Shown here: positions 31,967-42,517 of the stretch, piece after piece
Layout of the letters: every line of letters starts with the position of its first letter
Numbering within the stretch: the stretch's first letter is position 1
Assembly: GCA_019915135.1 (NCBI GenBank)
Contig: JAHLMK010000007.1
Span: 2,108,001-2,172,000, forward strand
Reading direction: 5' to 3'
Length of the DNA: 64,000 nucleotides
Origin: Strobilurus pachycystidiatus
Taxonomy: Eukaryota; Basidiomycota; Agaricomycetes; Agaricales; Physalacriaceae
Program-made: the position numbers and the translations under genes
The notes under the pieces: generated by a model
Told to the model about the DNA's origin: nothing
What the model saw: only the letters and a program-made list of their open reading frames with translations
Database searches by the model: none

Positions 31967-33153
31967 ATGACAAAAGATCGCAGCGCCAGGCAACATAGGC
32001 TCACCAACTCGAACAGTGTCAGTGTGCGCTCTTACTACGTCTCCAAAAAGGGCAAGCTCTCTGTACGCGGGGCTGGTCCTTTGTCTATATCTCGCCGTGA
32101 CTGCGTACGCGACGACCCTGTCGCGCCGCCTTCGTGGGATGACTTTGACATGGGTGGTAGTAGCCTGGACAATTTTGATACAATCGAGTCCTCCCCCCAG
32201 GTGCAGCAAGTCTTTGAGATGGTGCGCCGTGGTCGGGAAGGACGCGCTGGGATGCGGCGGGCCGCGACGAAGAAGGTGAAGGCCCAACCTCCTTCATCGC
32301 CCGACTTGTATTCTGATGTTTCTTTGTAGCTTCGAGAATTACATCGTTGGACAGGATTTGGAGGAGGGTCTGATTATCGAGTGGAGTATTGCAACGAGCT
32401 CATACGGAAGAAGGGTCGCGGCGGTTTTCGATCCGCCCTCTGCGCGTGCGCGCAAGATAGCCTGGACCGTTTTGTTGACGCTGATGGGGACATCTCAATG
32501 GAGAGACGCGAGGCAGCTCTGGCTGAACGTTTCGCCGGGCTGGTCGAGGCGCACCCCGCCATCTATCGGTGCACTCAATGTCACCCGTCTCGTCTAGACT
32601 GTGAGGCGTGCTCTCTAGAGAGACACCGCTTCTCTCCGTTACACAACGTCAAGGTGCGACCACTTGTCTCTTCTGCTCACATAGGCAATGGTTGTTCATG
32701 ATTTACCTGCAGCGCTGGACAGGTGATCGCTTCGTAAAGCAACCGCTGCGCGATCTTGGACTCCGCCTACAGCTGGGTCATGAGGACGTATTGTCTTGTC
32801 TCGTCCCCGTGGCACAGGATCGCTTTACCATCGTGCATGATAACGGTCTTCACGAGGTCTTGGTCGATTTCTGTGGCTGTCCGGACAAGCAGCCTCGGCG
32901 AGTCCAGCTTCTTTGAGCAGGACTCTTTCCCTCCACCATTCGCCACCCGCATACTGCCGTCTCCCTGGAATGTCTCGACGACTTTGACGCCCTTACTCTT
33001 ACTGGGAAGGTCTCCGCATACGATTATTACAAGCATCTGACGGATCCTACGGGCTTGGCAGTGCCAAAGGTGAGCTATACACCAGTTTCCAATTGTTTGT
33101 CGGCTGATAAGATATAACAGGATCGATACAAGCCCTTCCTGCGTGTTGTGCGC
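31967..33153 (+). pseudogene. KDZ transposase fragment (KDZ1 copy 2), nonsense mutation
   Basis: The 5' half of the KDZ1 gene with the same exon borders as copy 1. CGA at 4459 in copy 1 is TGA at 32914 here, ending the frame inside the DFCGC...LLRAGLFP region. The gene is cut at 33153 by the solo LTR. A further 63 bp of it reappear at 48036-48098 before element A. It is non-functional. Confidence 0.9.
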
Positions 33154-33644
33154 TGATGTGCAAGTTCGGAATAGACCTCTGAAAAGAAGCTATCGTCTAA
33201 CCACACTATCAATCCTTATCACAACTAGTACTCCTTGTAAGGGAGCTGGGGTGCACAAAGGTTCGAGAGAACAAGGTGCTTTTGGGTAATGGAGAAATAG
33301 AGATGTATTCCGAATTGCTGTAGTTAAACTACGAGTTGTTTTTGGGGGTGTAGGGATTCTGATCGAAATGACACAAGAAAACCTTGAAGTCGTAGGCCGA
33401 ACCTCTTGACGTATGAAGACCTTAAACAGCGCGAGGCAATGTAGCTTCTACCTATCAAGTGCTCTGGTGTACAAGGACTTTGTCTTGGAATCGTCAGGCC
33501 GCTACCGCAGGTTTTACGCCACTGGACTGCTAACGATAAGGACTCCTTCTTGCACTTAAACCAAACTTCTAGTGTCTTGCACCGGGACCAAAGGTTCCGA
33601 AAGGTGTCTCAGAGCCATAGCTGTAATCCCTTGAAAAAGAAGCC

Positions 33645-33691
33645 CCCGTTATAACGGGTGGAAAAGATGTCAGCGGTCCCGTTATAACGGG
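33645..33691. repeat. Left subterminal palindromes of K2
   Basis: CCCGTTATAACGGG occurs at 33645-33658 and 33678-33691. The same palindrome is found three times near the other end, so it is a candidate transposase-binding site. Confidence 0.9.
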
Positions 33692-34423
33692 GAAGGGACT
33701 CGCTTACCTAATTGACCCACCTGCACCCCGCGTGCTGCCAGCCGGGTACCAGCACCGCCCTCCGCCGCTCCGGATGCGCTCCTCCTAGAATGGCATTAGC
33801 ATGCCGGGCATACACCAGCCGCTCCGGGATGGGATAGAAATGGGTGCAGCGGGTAGCGCTTCCGAATTGGGATGCCGATCCTCGCCTTCCCAATATGGCT
33901 GCCCGATATGCACCCCAATATGAATCCCCCTTCCCGCTGGTTGGGCCACACTGCAATCCAGCAGGGTGACACTACAGCTCTTCATCCAGTTCATAACCCT
34001 GACCTGTTATCTTACCTTTCTCCTGATTGGGTCCTTTTGCTCGCTCCCTCCCTGGCTACAGCACTCGAGCAGGATTTTTACAATATTTTCTACTAAATAT
34101 ACCCTAATGACCTCCTTCCCCGCATTCAACACGAAACCAACCATACAACACGGCAGTCGCGAACGCCAAACCCAAATGGACGCCAATCAACATGTATACA
34201 CGTGATCGAGGGACTTGACAAAATCTACAAGTCCTCGCCTCGGTTAGCTCGGCCCGGTCCATAATTACGCCTCAAGTCAAGCTCACACGCCTTGAGCTAA
34301 AACAAGAGCGTTAACGCGGATGAAGAAGCCAGCAAGTCTATTGCATGTGGCCTACCACATGAAATACACGCGCTAGCTACCCTATCAATCGAGAATACGA
34401 TGCCGTTAACAATTATGTACGTC
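33692..34423. other. K2 left spacer
   Basis: No supported gene in 732 bp; open frames here are short and lack conserved content. It is the sequence between the end palindromes and the 3' end of gene a. Confidence 0.5.
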
Positions 34424-37327
34424 TTACTTCTGCACTTCCATCAGGATGCCCTCCATTACCCATGTCACCTCCTCCAGCGCTGTCTGACGGTCGCCATCGT
34501 TTTCTCCAACATCCGCCTCGAACCACCAGGATAGCGTCGCCACCACCGACAACAAACCATTTTGGCCCGGTAGCGTCAGACAGCCCCAATCGCTTTCACG
34601 CTCCCCTCGCCTCCATCCACCGTCGTCATTTTTTGTGCGCCACGCAGGCTGCATAGTATCCCACCACAACCACCACGCCTTCGCAAAGGCTTCCGTACGT
34701 CCATTCGCCATGCGTATGCGTGGTCCACGCGTACGTCCCTGACCCAACCACTTCGACAGCTCGGCTGGACGAAACTTTGTGGGCAGGCCCTTCATTCTTT
34801 TCGTAGTGGACTCCCCGGCGTGTTGCTCCTCTATTGCGACCAAAAGCTTCAACAGCTTTACCAAATTATCTCCTCCTCCAGCCGCACAGAACTCCTCTAC
34901 AGGGCCCTTGAGCCAGTCCTGTTCAATTCCCTGCATCAGGTGCGACAGGGCCATCTCACTGCTCTCGATGGCGGGCAGCGGCGGCGGCGGCGATGATGCG
35001 AGGACTGGCGATGGCGGCGGTGACGCGATGCCGGGCGACGGCGGCGATGATGGAGGCAAAGAAGGACTGGTTGCGGTGACTGCTTGTGTTGGTGGCGTCG
35101 TGATTGGAGAGATGGCGGGACTCGGTGGTGTATTCATCAGGTGCGTCTGTTCCTGCATGTCTAGGGTGACCAAAAACTCATCCATGCTATTCAGGAAGCT
35201 CTCGTCAAACTCCAGAGGCGGCGCGTCGGTTCCAGCGCTTGCCGTTTCGTCCGCCATAGTAACGTCGTCGCCCAAATACCCGCGTACTGGTGATGTCGGG
35301 ATCAACGGTGCCGGAGGAGGTGGAATGGTCCAGTCAGGCGTGCCGAATGTAGGCGCCTGGCTAGCAGATCTCCCATCTCCTTCCGTCTGCATATCTTCAC
35401 CCTCGGTCGGCCTCGGCGTACCCTCACCAGACTCGGTAACCTTTCCGAGCCTTTTGGGGCGAGGACGAGGCTTCGCCGTTGGGAGCGCGTCTTCGGTCGC
35501 TGGGAGCGTGTCTCCCTTCATCTCCTCGACGTCGCTGACCAGTCCGGAATCCACCATCCGTATAGCCTCCTTGTTTGCGGCTTGGCCCGTTAGATTCGGA
35601 TCGACGCGCTTCAGCGCCTTGACGAACAGGGCGGTCCTCGATGCCTTCGTCTTCCTCGGTCTCTTCACACTCTTCGTACCCCTTGCTTCGTCCATCTCCC
35701 CCACGTCATCGTCCCTGCGTCTCTTCCGGTTCTCCTTGCCTACTTTCTTGGCCTGTGTCTCGTCCTCGTCAGCACTCATATCGTCGTCTTCGTCCTCTTC
35801 AGAGTCCTCGTCTTCGTCCTCCGAACTGTCGAGCGAGTCATCATCCACGCGCGATTGCAGCGGATTCAGCATCTCCTTCCGGAGTTCCTCTTGACCGTCG
35901 GCCAGGTCGTGTTCGCCTTCTTTGCCCATCGAAGCAAACTTTACCGCATCCTTTTCCGCCTCGGTGAAGCAGAGGCCGGAGAAGGTCTTATAAGCCTCGA
36001 TGAGCTCGTTCATCTTGGCTGCTCCCCACCACTCTGGAAAGGTACGAGGTGATGCCTCCAATGTCTTCTTAGTCGAGACGCTAATTCCTTGTCAGTGACT
36101 GACGACACCTACTTAGGACAGAATCGACTCACATTATGCTTCCTTCCTTGCCGTCGTATTTAGCCATCGGCCCCGCAATTACTGTCAAGCAGACGTTTCG
36201 TGTACGATCCTCCACGCCCTGATTTATACGGCTCACAAAGTGAATCGCATTATCGACGGCCCTATGACACTAGTGAGCTGTTATCATAACGTCAAAATTG
36301 ACCCGCACTAACCTAGCGATGTCTTCAGGATCCCTCGACGGCCCTTCCTTCAACCGTTCTTCATAAGCTCTCTTATCCTCTGCGGCCTTCGCCTTCGCTC
36401 GCTTGCCAAATTCCTGCTTCTCATCGGCCGACAGTTGGTTGAACATTGCCCTCGCCCTGGCCTCCCTCGTGTTGATACACCCACCGCCGTTGACGACCTT
36501 GCGCCGTGCGCCAACGACGGCCTTCTCTTCGGCAGCGATATTATCAAAAGTTGGGGCGGCGGGGGCGTGGGATTGGTCATTGGAAGGAGCTGATGTGTCT
36601 GCTGGAGGTGCGAATCCAGGAGGCGGTTCGAGGGCGACGGAAGGAGGCGGTTCGAGGGCGACGGTGGGAGGTGCTTCGGGTTCGGGAGGTAGAGAGATCA
36701 ATCCTTCCATGTCGGCTGGCGTGATAGTCGCAGATGGAACAGGGTTGGGCGCGACGCTACCAAGAAGGTGGCCTCGCTCCGCCATGAACTGTTGGACGGC
36801 AGAGCGCGCGCGTACGGGCCTCTTCTTCCCTACCAGCGAAGCCATCAGCTCCTCGTACGTGTCGGCTGTGGACAGAACGTTCATCTTCTTTCGCTGCCGG
36901 CGCTCCTTCCGGAATCGGTACGCGCACCAGTCGGCAATTCGCTATAACGCCATTAATACCATATCCCTCTCGTTCACAGAGCACGTACCTTGTTCTGCCG
37001 CATGATATGTGCGCCCTTGAGCGCCACCTGCTCCGCCGTCAAATTGGAATCGTCGGACGGCGGCGCTTTGGGATCGTACGCCGTCAACTCCGCCGGCTCG
37101 ACCCAATCCTCCATAGGCCATGGGAAGAGCTGGTGAAAACGATTCTGTATGTCCTTCATCACTCTAGCGGCATCCTGCCAACTTCTCTCGACAGCGTCAT
37201 AGTATGCTGGGAGCTGCGCGGTAACGAGCGCCTCCCTTGAACCTGACATCCATCCTTTAGCATTACGCTTGTCCTTCTTCGCGACCTTCGCCTTTTTTTT
37301 CTTTGCTGGTTTGCCGTTGCGCGGCAT
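34424..37327 (-). CDS. Cargo gene a (K2), large nuclear-type protein
   Basis: Four exons (37327-36989, 36941-36313, 36261-36133, 36080-34424) join in frame to 2754 nt, 917 residues. The start is the ATG of MPRNGKPAKKKK. The N-terminal domain (residues 20-110) has NAKGWMSGSR, LFPWPMED and LTAEQVALK. Next come a basic WCAYRFRKERRQRKK segment, a Pro-rich region and a second helical domain (AVDNAIHFVSRINQG). Then come a long acidic block (DSSEDEDEDSEEDEDDD) with basic NLS-like motifs and a Trp-rich C-terminus (KAWWLWWDTMQPAWR). It resembles a chromatin- or DNA-associated protein. No enzyme motif is seen. Function unknown; it is homologous to a1/a2 of K1. Confidence 0.8.
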
Positions 37328-37451
37328 CGGGGGACGTGGAGGGTGGATATGTACACAGGAGGACAGAGAACCAGAAACGCATGCCATGCCGAACGGTCCG
37401 GGTACAGTATATATTTCATATTTTCATATCTCATCCTTCTCCCAAACGCTC
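37328..37451. promoter_or_regulatory. Divergent promoter region a/b in K2
   Basis: 124 bp between the start codons of gene a (minus) and gene b (plus). A TATATT sequence near 37408 could serve gene b. The same head-to-head spacing occurs in K1. Confidence 0.5.
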
Positions 37452-38290
37452 ATGGCAGAGACTGGTGGACCCGTCGCCGCCGTTGTTGCGACTGCTCCAA
37501 CCAGCCGCCTGTCGCCATCCGCGCCGCCTTTCACGCCTCTAGCACCAACCAAAATGGTCATTGAATTGGACGAAAGCGATGATGACGATGCCTCGTCGCC
37601 TCCTCGGTCGTGGGCGGATGACATTCGTAAGTTCTGGCGCTTCCTCACTTTTCTTTCCCCTCTGATAGTCTCTCTTCTCCCTCTCACTAGCTCCCGCCCT
37701 CGCCGCGATGCAAGTATCCAACCATCCGGTTCACTATCCCCAGGCATATGTCCAGGACAGCCACATCGATCCCGCATCTTACGTCGACGACACCCACCCC
37801 TTCCGTGTAGGCATCGCGTTCGACACGGTTCCGACTCAGCCGCTGCAACCTACACTCATTCCAGTTCGGGCCGATGGTAAAAAGGTAATCTTTTACCCGA
37901 CCATCATCGGGCGCCGCGTCGGAATCTTGCTTGATCAGTAGGTTCATATTCAAAGCTTTGTGTCATCCCGCTCATCGACACATTTTAGTGAGGAAGCTCG
38001 CCAAGCCATCAGCGGGATCAGCGAAGGTAGTCTCGCCAAGAGAGGCGAGCAACATCTAGCCCTCGAGTACTTCAACGCCAAGCTTGCGGAAGGAAGTGTA
38101 CGCATTGGCAAACCTCGCCCGCATCGTCCGTAAGTCTTTCTTTTACTTTTTGTCCAGTCAATCGCTCATTCTTTCCTATCGTAGCGACTTGATGGTCACT
38201 GCGCGCGGGACTGTCATGCTTATAGGAGGTGTGGCGCTGGTGATTGTACCTGTGATAGTGGCAGGAATTGTAGGGTACATACGTCGGTAA
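37452..38290 (+). CDS. Cargo gene b (K2), with C-terminal membrane helix
   Basis: Four exons (37452-37626, 37691-37937, 37989-38129, 38185-38290) total 669 nt, 222 residues. Residues ~35-50 hold MVIELDESDDDD, a SUMO-interaction-like motif with an acidic tail. The core (SYVDDTHPFRVGIAFD-VP, QPLQP, RADGKK) and ISGISEGSLAKRGEQH...VRIGKPR align with K1 gene b. The C-terminus is a single hydrophobic helix (MLIGGVALVIVPVIVAGIVG) followed by RR, like a tail anchor. K1 b lacks this. Function unknown. Confidence 0.75.
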
Positions 38291-38330
38291 ATACATCATC
38301 CTTTCGTTTCCAACCTTCCACCATCTGCGT

Positions 38331-39256
38331 ATGGCTGAGCGTCCGCCTCCCCCCATCATTTGGCTGTCCTCCGACGATGAAGGAGACTCCATCGTTATAG
38401 AGCCCCAGCAGGCTGATGAGGTTGACGACCTCGTCGCGGCGTTGTGTAAGATGTCGACGCGTGATGCGGTCGACCGCACATTTTATCGCGTGCGATCGGC
38501 ACAAGGGGTTTCCTTTACATCTCAATGGTTTGTAACTCCCGCTCCAATCCTTGTTGTGCTCCGCTGACGAGAAAGGGCTACGCCTCAGGTCTGAGGCTGG
38601 CTCCCAACAGAGCACCCAGGGCGCTGAGGTCAAACTCATCCAAGCCCGCCAGCGACGTCCTAAGGCCCGATCGGAGGCTTACACGGTTTTCATTGGTCGG
38701 ATAACAGGGCCCACTTCTACATGGTGCGTCGTCAATGTACCATGCGTGCGTAATTACAGACCTGTTTGTTTCACACAGGCACACTTGCTCCGCACGCACA
38801 CAGGGTATTCCATTCAACGTCTATCAGGGATTCAAGACGAAGCGCGCTGCCGACGAAGCATACAATTGGGCGGTCGATCATGGATTAGTGGAAACATGCG
38901 AGCAGCGCGCGACCTACATCTACGCTCGTACAGCGACCGCCTACTCTCCAACGCATCCGCCCGAATACCTGGAGATAAACCCAATCACAACTGGGTCATC
39001 GGCGGCCGGATACTATGTTGTCTATGTGGGGATGCATCCTGGGATCTACGCCAATTTGTGAGCTCGCTTTCTACGCCTTGTCATTGAATTAACACTCCCT
39101 TATCGTAGTGCTCAAGCCGGGTTCGAAACCGTTGGCGTTCCCGGTGGCCTTCACGAATCATTCGCAACCAAGTCCGCAGCTATTCAAGGGTGGAGAGATG
39201 CTGTCTTTGCTCGAAGGGTGGCCACCTATATCGTAGTTGCTCGGCGTGTCAATTAG
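38331..39256 (+). CDS. Cargo gene c (K2), double viroplasmin/RNase H1 N-domain protein
   Basis: Four exons (38331-38527, 38589-38723, 38779-39057, 39109-39256), 759 nt, 252 residues. Exon 2 is 135 nt as in K1 gene c, and all intron phases match. An N-terminal PPPIIWLSSDDEGD motif replaces the K1 SUMO-interaction-like motif. Two repeat domains follow: AYTVFIGRITGPTSTW...PFNVYQGFKTKRAADEAY and YYVVYVGMHPGIYANL...GVPGGLHESFATK. In the first, the usual GxxPG turn reads GRITG, a weakened version. No nuclease domain is present. Confidence 0.85.
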
Positions 39257-39299
39257 AAAATGATTTTTTTTTTATCTGTGTTCATTGGGGAACCGCCCG

Positions 39300-39969
39300 C
39301 TACAGCTCGCACGTTTGGTAAAGTAATGTATTAGATTGGCGACACTGATGGAGATCGTCGGCACAGTAGTGATCAAGGACATCCTTAATGCAGTCGCCTA
39401 CCCTCTCGATACGACCCTCTTCCTGGCGGAGCGTCTTTGCAACCTCGCCCAATTCATTCTTTGCATCCACCACAATGTCCGCGGCCCGTTGCCTGAGATC
39501 GCTGACGTCGTTCAATACTTTGATGAGAGTGTCGAGGGTGTTGTCCTCGGCGTCGTCCAGCGCATACTGACACCAATTTTTCACCCATTGCAGGACATGA
39601 TTATTGGTCAAGGCACGGAGCTCGGCTGACACCAACGCCATCTTCCGAGAAAATTGGCGGCGCAATACATCCTCTGGTGTGCTGGACCGGGACTCATGAG
39701 ATCAAGAAACCTATTGCCGGAGCAAACGAACCTGGTCTCGGGGGGGCTAGCTACCACCCTAGTCTTCGAACGGATACTTGGCCCTCGCTGGGAAGCTCTG
39801 ATGTATTGTGCCCGGGCTCGCTCGTTCAGCCTATCCTTTTGCCTTCTACTCGTCAGCGGAAGCTCCGGATGTTAAGCTGGTGATCTCACTTGCTCCAGTA
39901 CCGACGCTTCGATTCCTTCCTCGCGTCTTGCCGGTCTTCGTCAGTCTCGTATTTCGGCGCGCGTCCCAT
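39300..39969 (-). CDS. Cargo gene d (K2), small basic/coiled protein
   Basis: It starts at the ATG of MGRAPKYETDEDRQDA (39969). The first exon ends KRRYWSK at a GTGAGA splice site, and the next carries RLNERARAQYIR. After one further intron whose borders I could not settle, the last exon reads PEDVLRRQFSRKM then a helical region with W...C and D-rich spacing (ALDDAEDNTLDTLIKVL). The order and motifs parallel K1 gene d. Likely a basic-region plus coiled-coil protein. Confidence 0.55.
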
Positions 39970-41329
39970 CTCCCAAGTTGTCGGAGAGCAGTGATCGTCA
40001 AGGAAAGAGTTGGATCGACATGCGTCATTGCAATGCTTTACCGTCCGATCAATGTTAAGCTTGCTTTGTATTGTTCCTACGCCAATCAGGACCTATTCTA
40101 CGTCGATAATAGACGCATTATACACCACATATTGCGTTGTCAATGGTCTGAGTGCCGAATTCATTGGTGAGTTTTGTTGCAAAGGTTTACCCAAGATTAC
40201 ATGCACTAACATTTCCGTAAGACGTTACTTTCCCTAGACACATTTCAGTCGCATTTGTGTTCCCCCGTGTACTGGCCAATTTTGGTGACTTATTCTGGTA
40301 TGCGTCCCATACTCCATTGTCATCCACTTTTGGGGGCAAGACTCGCCGCGGAAGGTGAGATATTCGCATTCCTATCATGAGCAAGGGGATCACCCATCGA
40401 TTTCTTAATTTCCCTAGACACCTAAATTAGGACGGCGCGATCGCCCCGCGAATTAGTCGGTGATTTGTCGTGCAGCCTAAATGAGATCAACTTTTGGCAC
40501 AAACGAGATTCGTCAGTGGTCTGCAAATATTTGGGACAGATTCGAGACTACTATAGGTATGTACGCGACGACGGTCCGCTTCCGGCTATCTTGTACGCCC
40601 GCCCAAGTTCTCTTAGCAGATCCGATGCATAGAACATTAACAATACATTTTTATCCGATTTCGTGAGCCATCTCAGGATTCATACATATCGGAATGAACA
40701 TGGATGGATGTACTTGAGTAAAGGCTACATAACATCCGGCGGCGCGTATCGAAACTAGGCTAGTGGCTACAATTTTGCACTTTCCGGCCGCCCGAGATTA
40801 TACTTGAACTGACACGCGATGTCGTACGACGCTAGGAACGAACAATGAGTGGGTCGTCGGCGTCGGGTCCCAGAAAAAAAAGCGTACGCGGGAGTACAGT
40901 CCACACCCTTTCGATCCCTTCGCCATCGTTGGTAGACGGTCTCGGTAACCCAACGTATCCTTGGCACGGCTTTTCGTGTACCGCCTGATGCCATGTAGTT
41001 CCGGCTGGCGGGTTGGTCAATGACGCGCTGGCTTGGGCCTGTCCAGACAGAATTGTGAGAAGGGCATCTCGCGAGCGCCGAACAACCTACGCACTTGGGA
41101 AGACGACGTGGTGCTCATTGATCCTGGAAGAAATGTCTTGGGGCGATGGTCAAACGACAACATTGCAAATGAGCCGCTTGCCGAGATTTTATCCGCGCAG
41201 TTCTGTGCCCTGTTTCGTCTCCTAACGATTCCACAGAAAGGTCCTAGGAAGGTTACTGGCACCAACATTGGAAATGAACGAGTACGCACGAGGTTTTTGC
41301 TCTGTCGCGCTGTTTTGTCCGCCTCCTCC
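39970..41329. other. K2 inner spacer with KDZ relic and TTTCCCTAGA repeats
   Basis: It holds TTTCCCTAGACA at about 40229 and 40409, a rearranged KDZ fragment (40798-41020) and no complete gene. The corresponding K1 position has gene e, which I could not find here. Confidence 0.5.
40798..41020 (-). pseudogene. Rearranged KDZ transposase relic
   Basis: On the minus strand, TTWHQAVHEKPC...NDGEGIERVW matches the KDZ catalytic region (compare VWHGNVHEVSC...TDGEGIERYW at 44565-44670). SYDIACQFKYN follows it in another frame, although it normally precedes that region. The fragment is therefore scrambled as well as frameshifted, left by an older KDZ insertion. Confidence 0.7.
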
Positions 41330-42066
41330 ATGTCGGCTTCCTCGCCCACTTCCGCGTCTCCGTCGCTCCTAGCGCAGGCCAGGAAGAAGTACCCGGAATC
41401 GGCGTCCGCTCCCAAGCCAACCACCAACTCCGCTGGCAAGAAGGCCACCAGTGTTGGACCCAAGTCGTCCGACAAACCCAGCAGCGTTGGATCCAAGGCG
41501 AAAAAGGTGTGGATAGTCCAAGGAAAAGTCCCGGCTCGGCGTCAACCATATCCTATGATGTGTAAACGGTGAGTTACTCTGTTGACTATTGAGCGTCGAC
41601 GCGACGTGCTCATGTTTTGAAATATAGCTTGATTGAGAGGCGCATGCGTGTGGCGCGCCCCATTCGAAGCGACTTCCTGCTTGGGGCTCACGTCAAAGAC
41701 CATCGTGAGTACCATCGGTGAAACCTACCGGATAACCGTCCTAACCTATACGCATCAGCGTTTGCGTTTCCACTGGCGGCAAAGGAGGCGGCGAGTGGGG
41801 AATACGTGGAGCCCGCGGATCCGGGAGCGCTGTCGGAACACGTCAAAGGGTTTCTGGCGGACTTGAACATGTCGAGCAAAGAGGGCGCCTTCTTGCAGAT
41901 GGGCGTCTACATCCAGGCTGACTTGATCACATTGGCGCTGGAGTCGCATCAGCAGGAAAAGAGACAGCAGATCAAGACTGCATTAGAATTGGAGGGCATT
42001 CCATGGACGACGATGAGGTCGGCGCTTAAGGCGTACGCGTGCCCGGTTCCTCGGGAGGACGAATAG
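41330..42066 (+). CDS. Cargo gene f (K2), unknown helical protein
   Basis: Exons 41330-41568, 41628-41704 and 41759-42066 total 624 nt, 207 residues. Exons 2 and 3 have the same lengths and phases as K1 gene f. The N-terminus (about 75 residues) is Ser/Lys-rich. Conserved motifs are ARPIRSDFLLG and a C-terminal helical domain (GFLADLNM...FLQMGVYIQADLITLAL...TMRSALKAYA). Function unknown. Confidence 0.78.
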
Positions 42067-42278
42067 TTTGCCGGCCACGTGCGGATTATTTAGCAAGTTG
42101 TATCGGGTTCAAGTTACTTACAATTATTGTTTCCATTCCAACTCCTTCAGCTGCACAATTTAGTGTTTGAACTCTGTCTGATATGAGGTTTAACTTTCAA
42201 GAAAGACGAGTAAGTAAAAAAGACAAAAAACTTCGCGCGAGCATTGCCAAAAATATCCGGAGTGGATGTGGTGGTGTA

Positions 42279-42351
42279 GGACCGAGCTGGGAATCGAACC
42301 CGGCACCTCCATGACAATGCATGGCGTGCTCAACCATTACACCACTGGGTC
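42279..42351 (-). ncRNA. tRNA-like gene (K2) with 6-nt anticodon loop
   Basis: Acceptor arms GACCCAG and CTCGGTC pair at six of seven positions. The D-arm is GTGT...GCAC and the T-arm CCGGG TTCGATT CCCAG is good. The anticodon stem is CCATG/CATGG with the six-base loop CATTGT. The same stem and short loop occur in the K1 tRNA-like sequence although the rest differs. It probably does not decode a codon. Confidence 0.5.
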
Positions 42352-42517
42352 GTGCTTAGCTTGTACCGTCTAGCCACAGTATTGGCTCTGAAATGAACTT
42401 TTGTCAAAGGTGCAATGTCATGGCCCCGCTCTGTCTTGGCGACCACCATGTGAAGAAATTTCAAACGTTGCCGGGGCTGCGACGGCACGCTGCGGGCACT
42501 CTTCCTCTCGATCTTCT

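Noticed and set aside
34779..35894. 371-codon plus-strand open frame
   Set aside because: It is antisense to the confirmed last exon of K2 gene a and is low-complexity Ser/Gly, produced by the acidic and Ser/Pro-rich coding strand.
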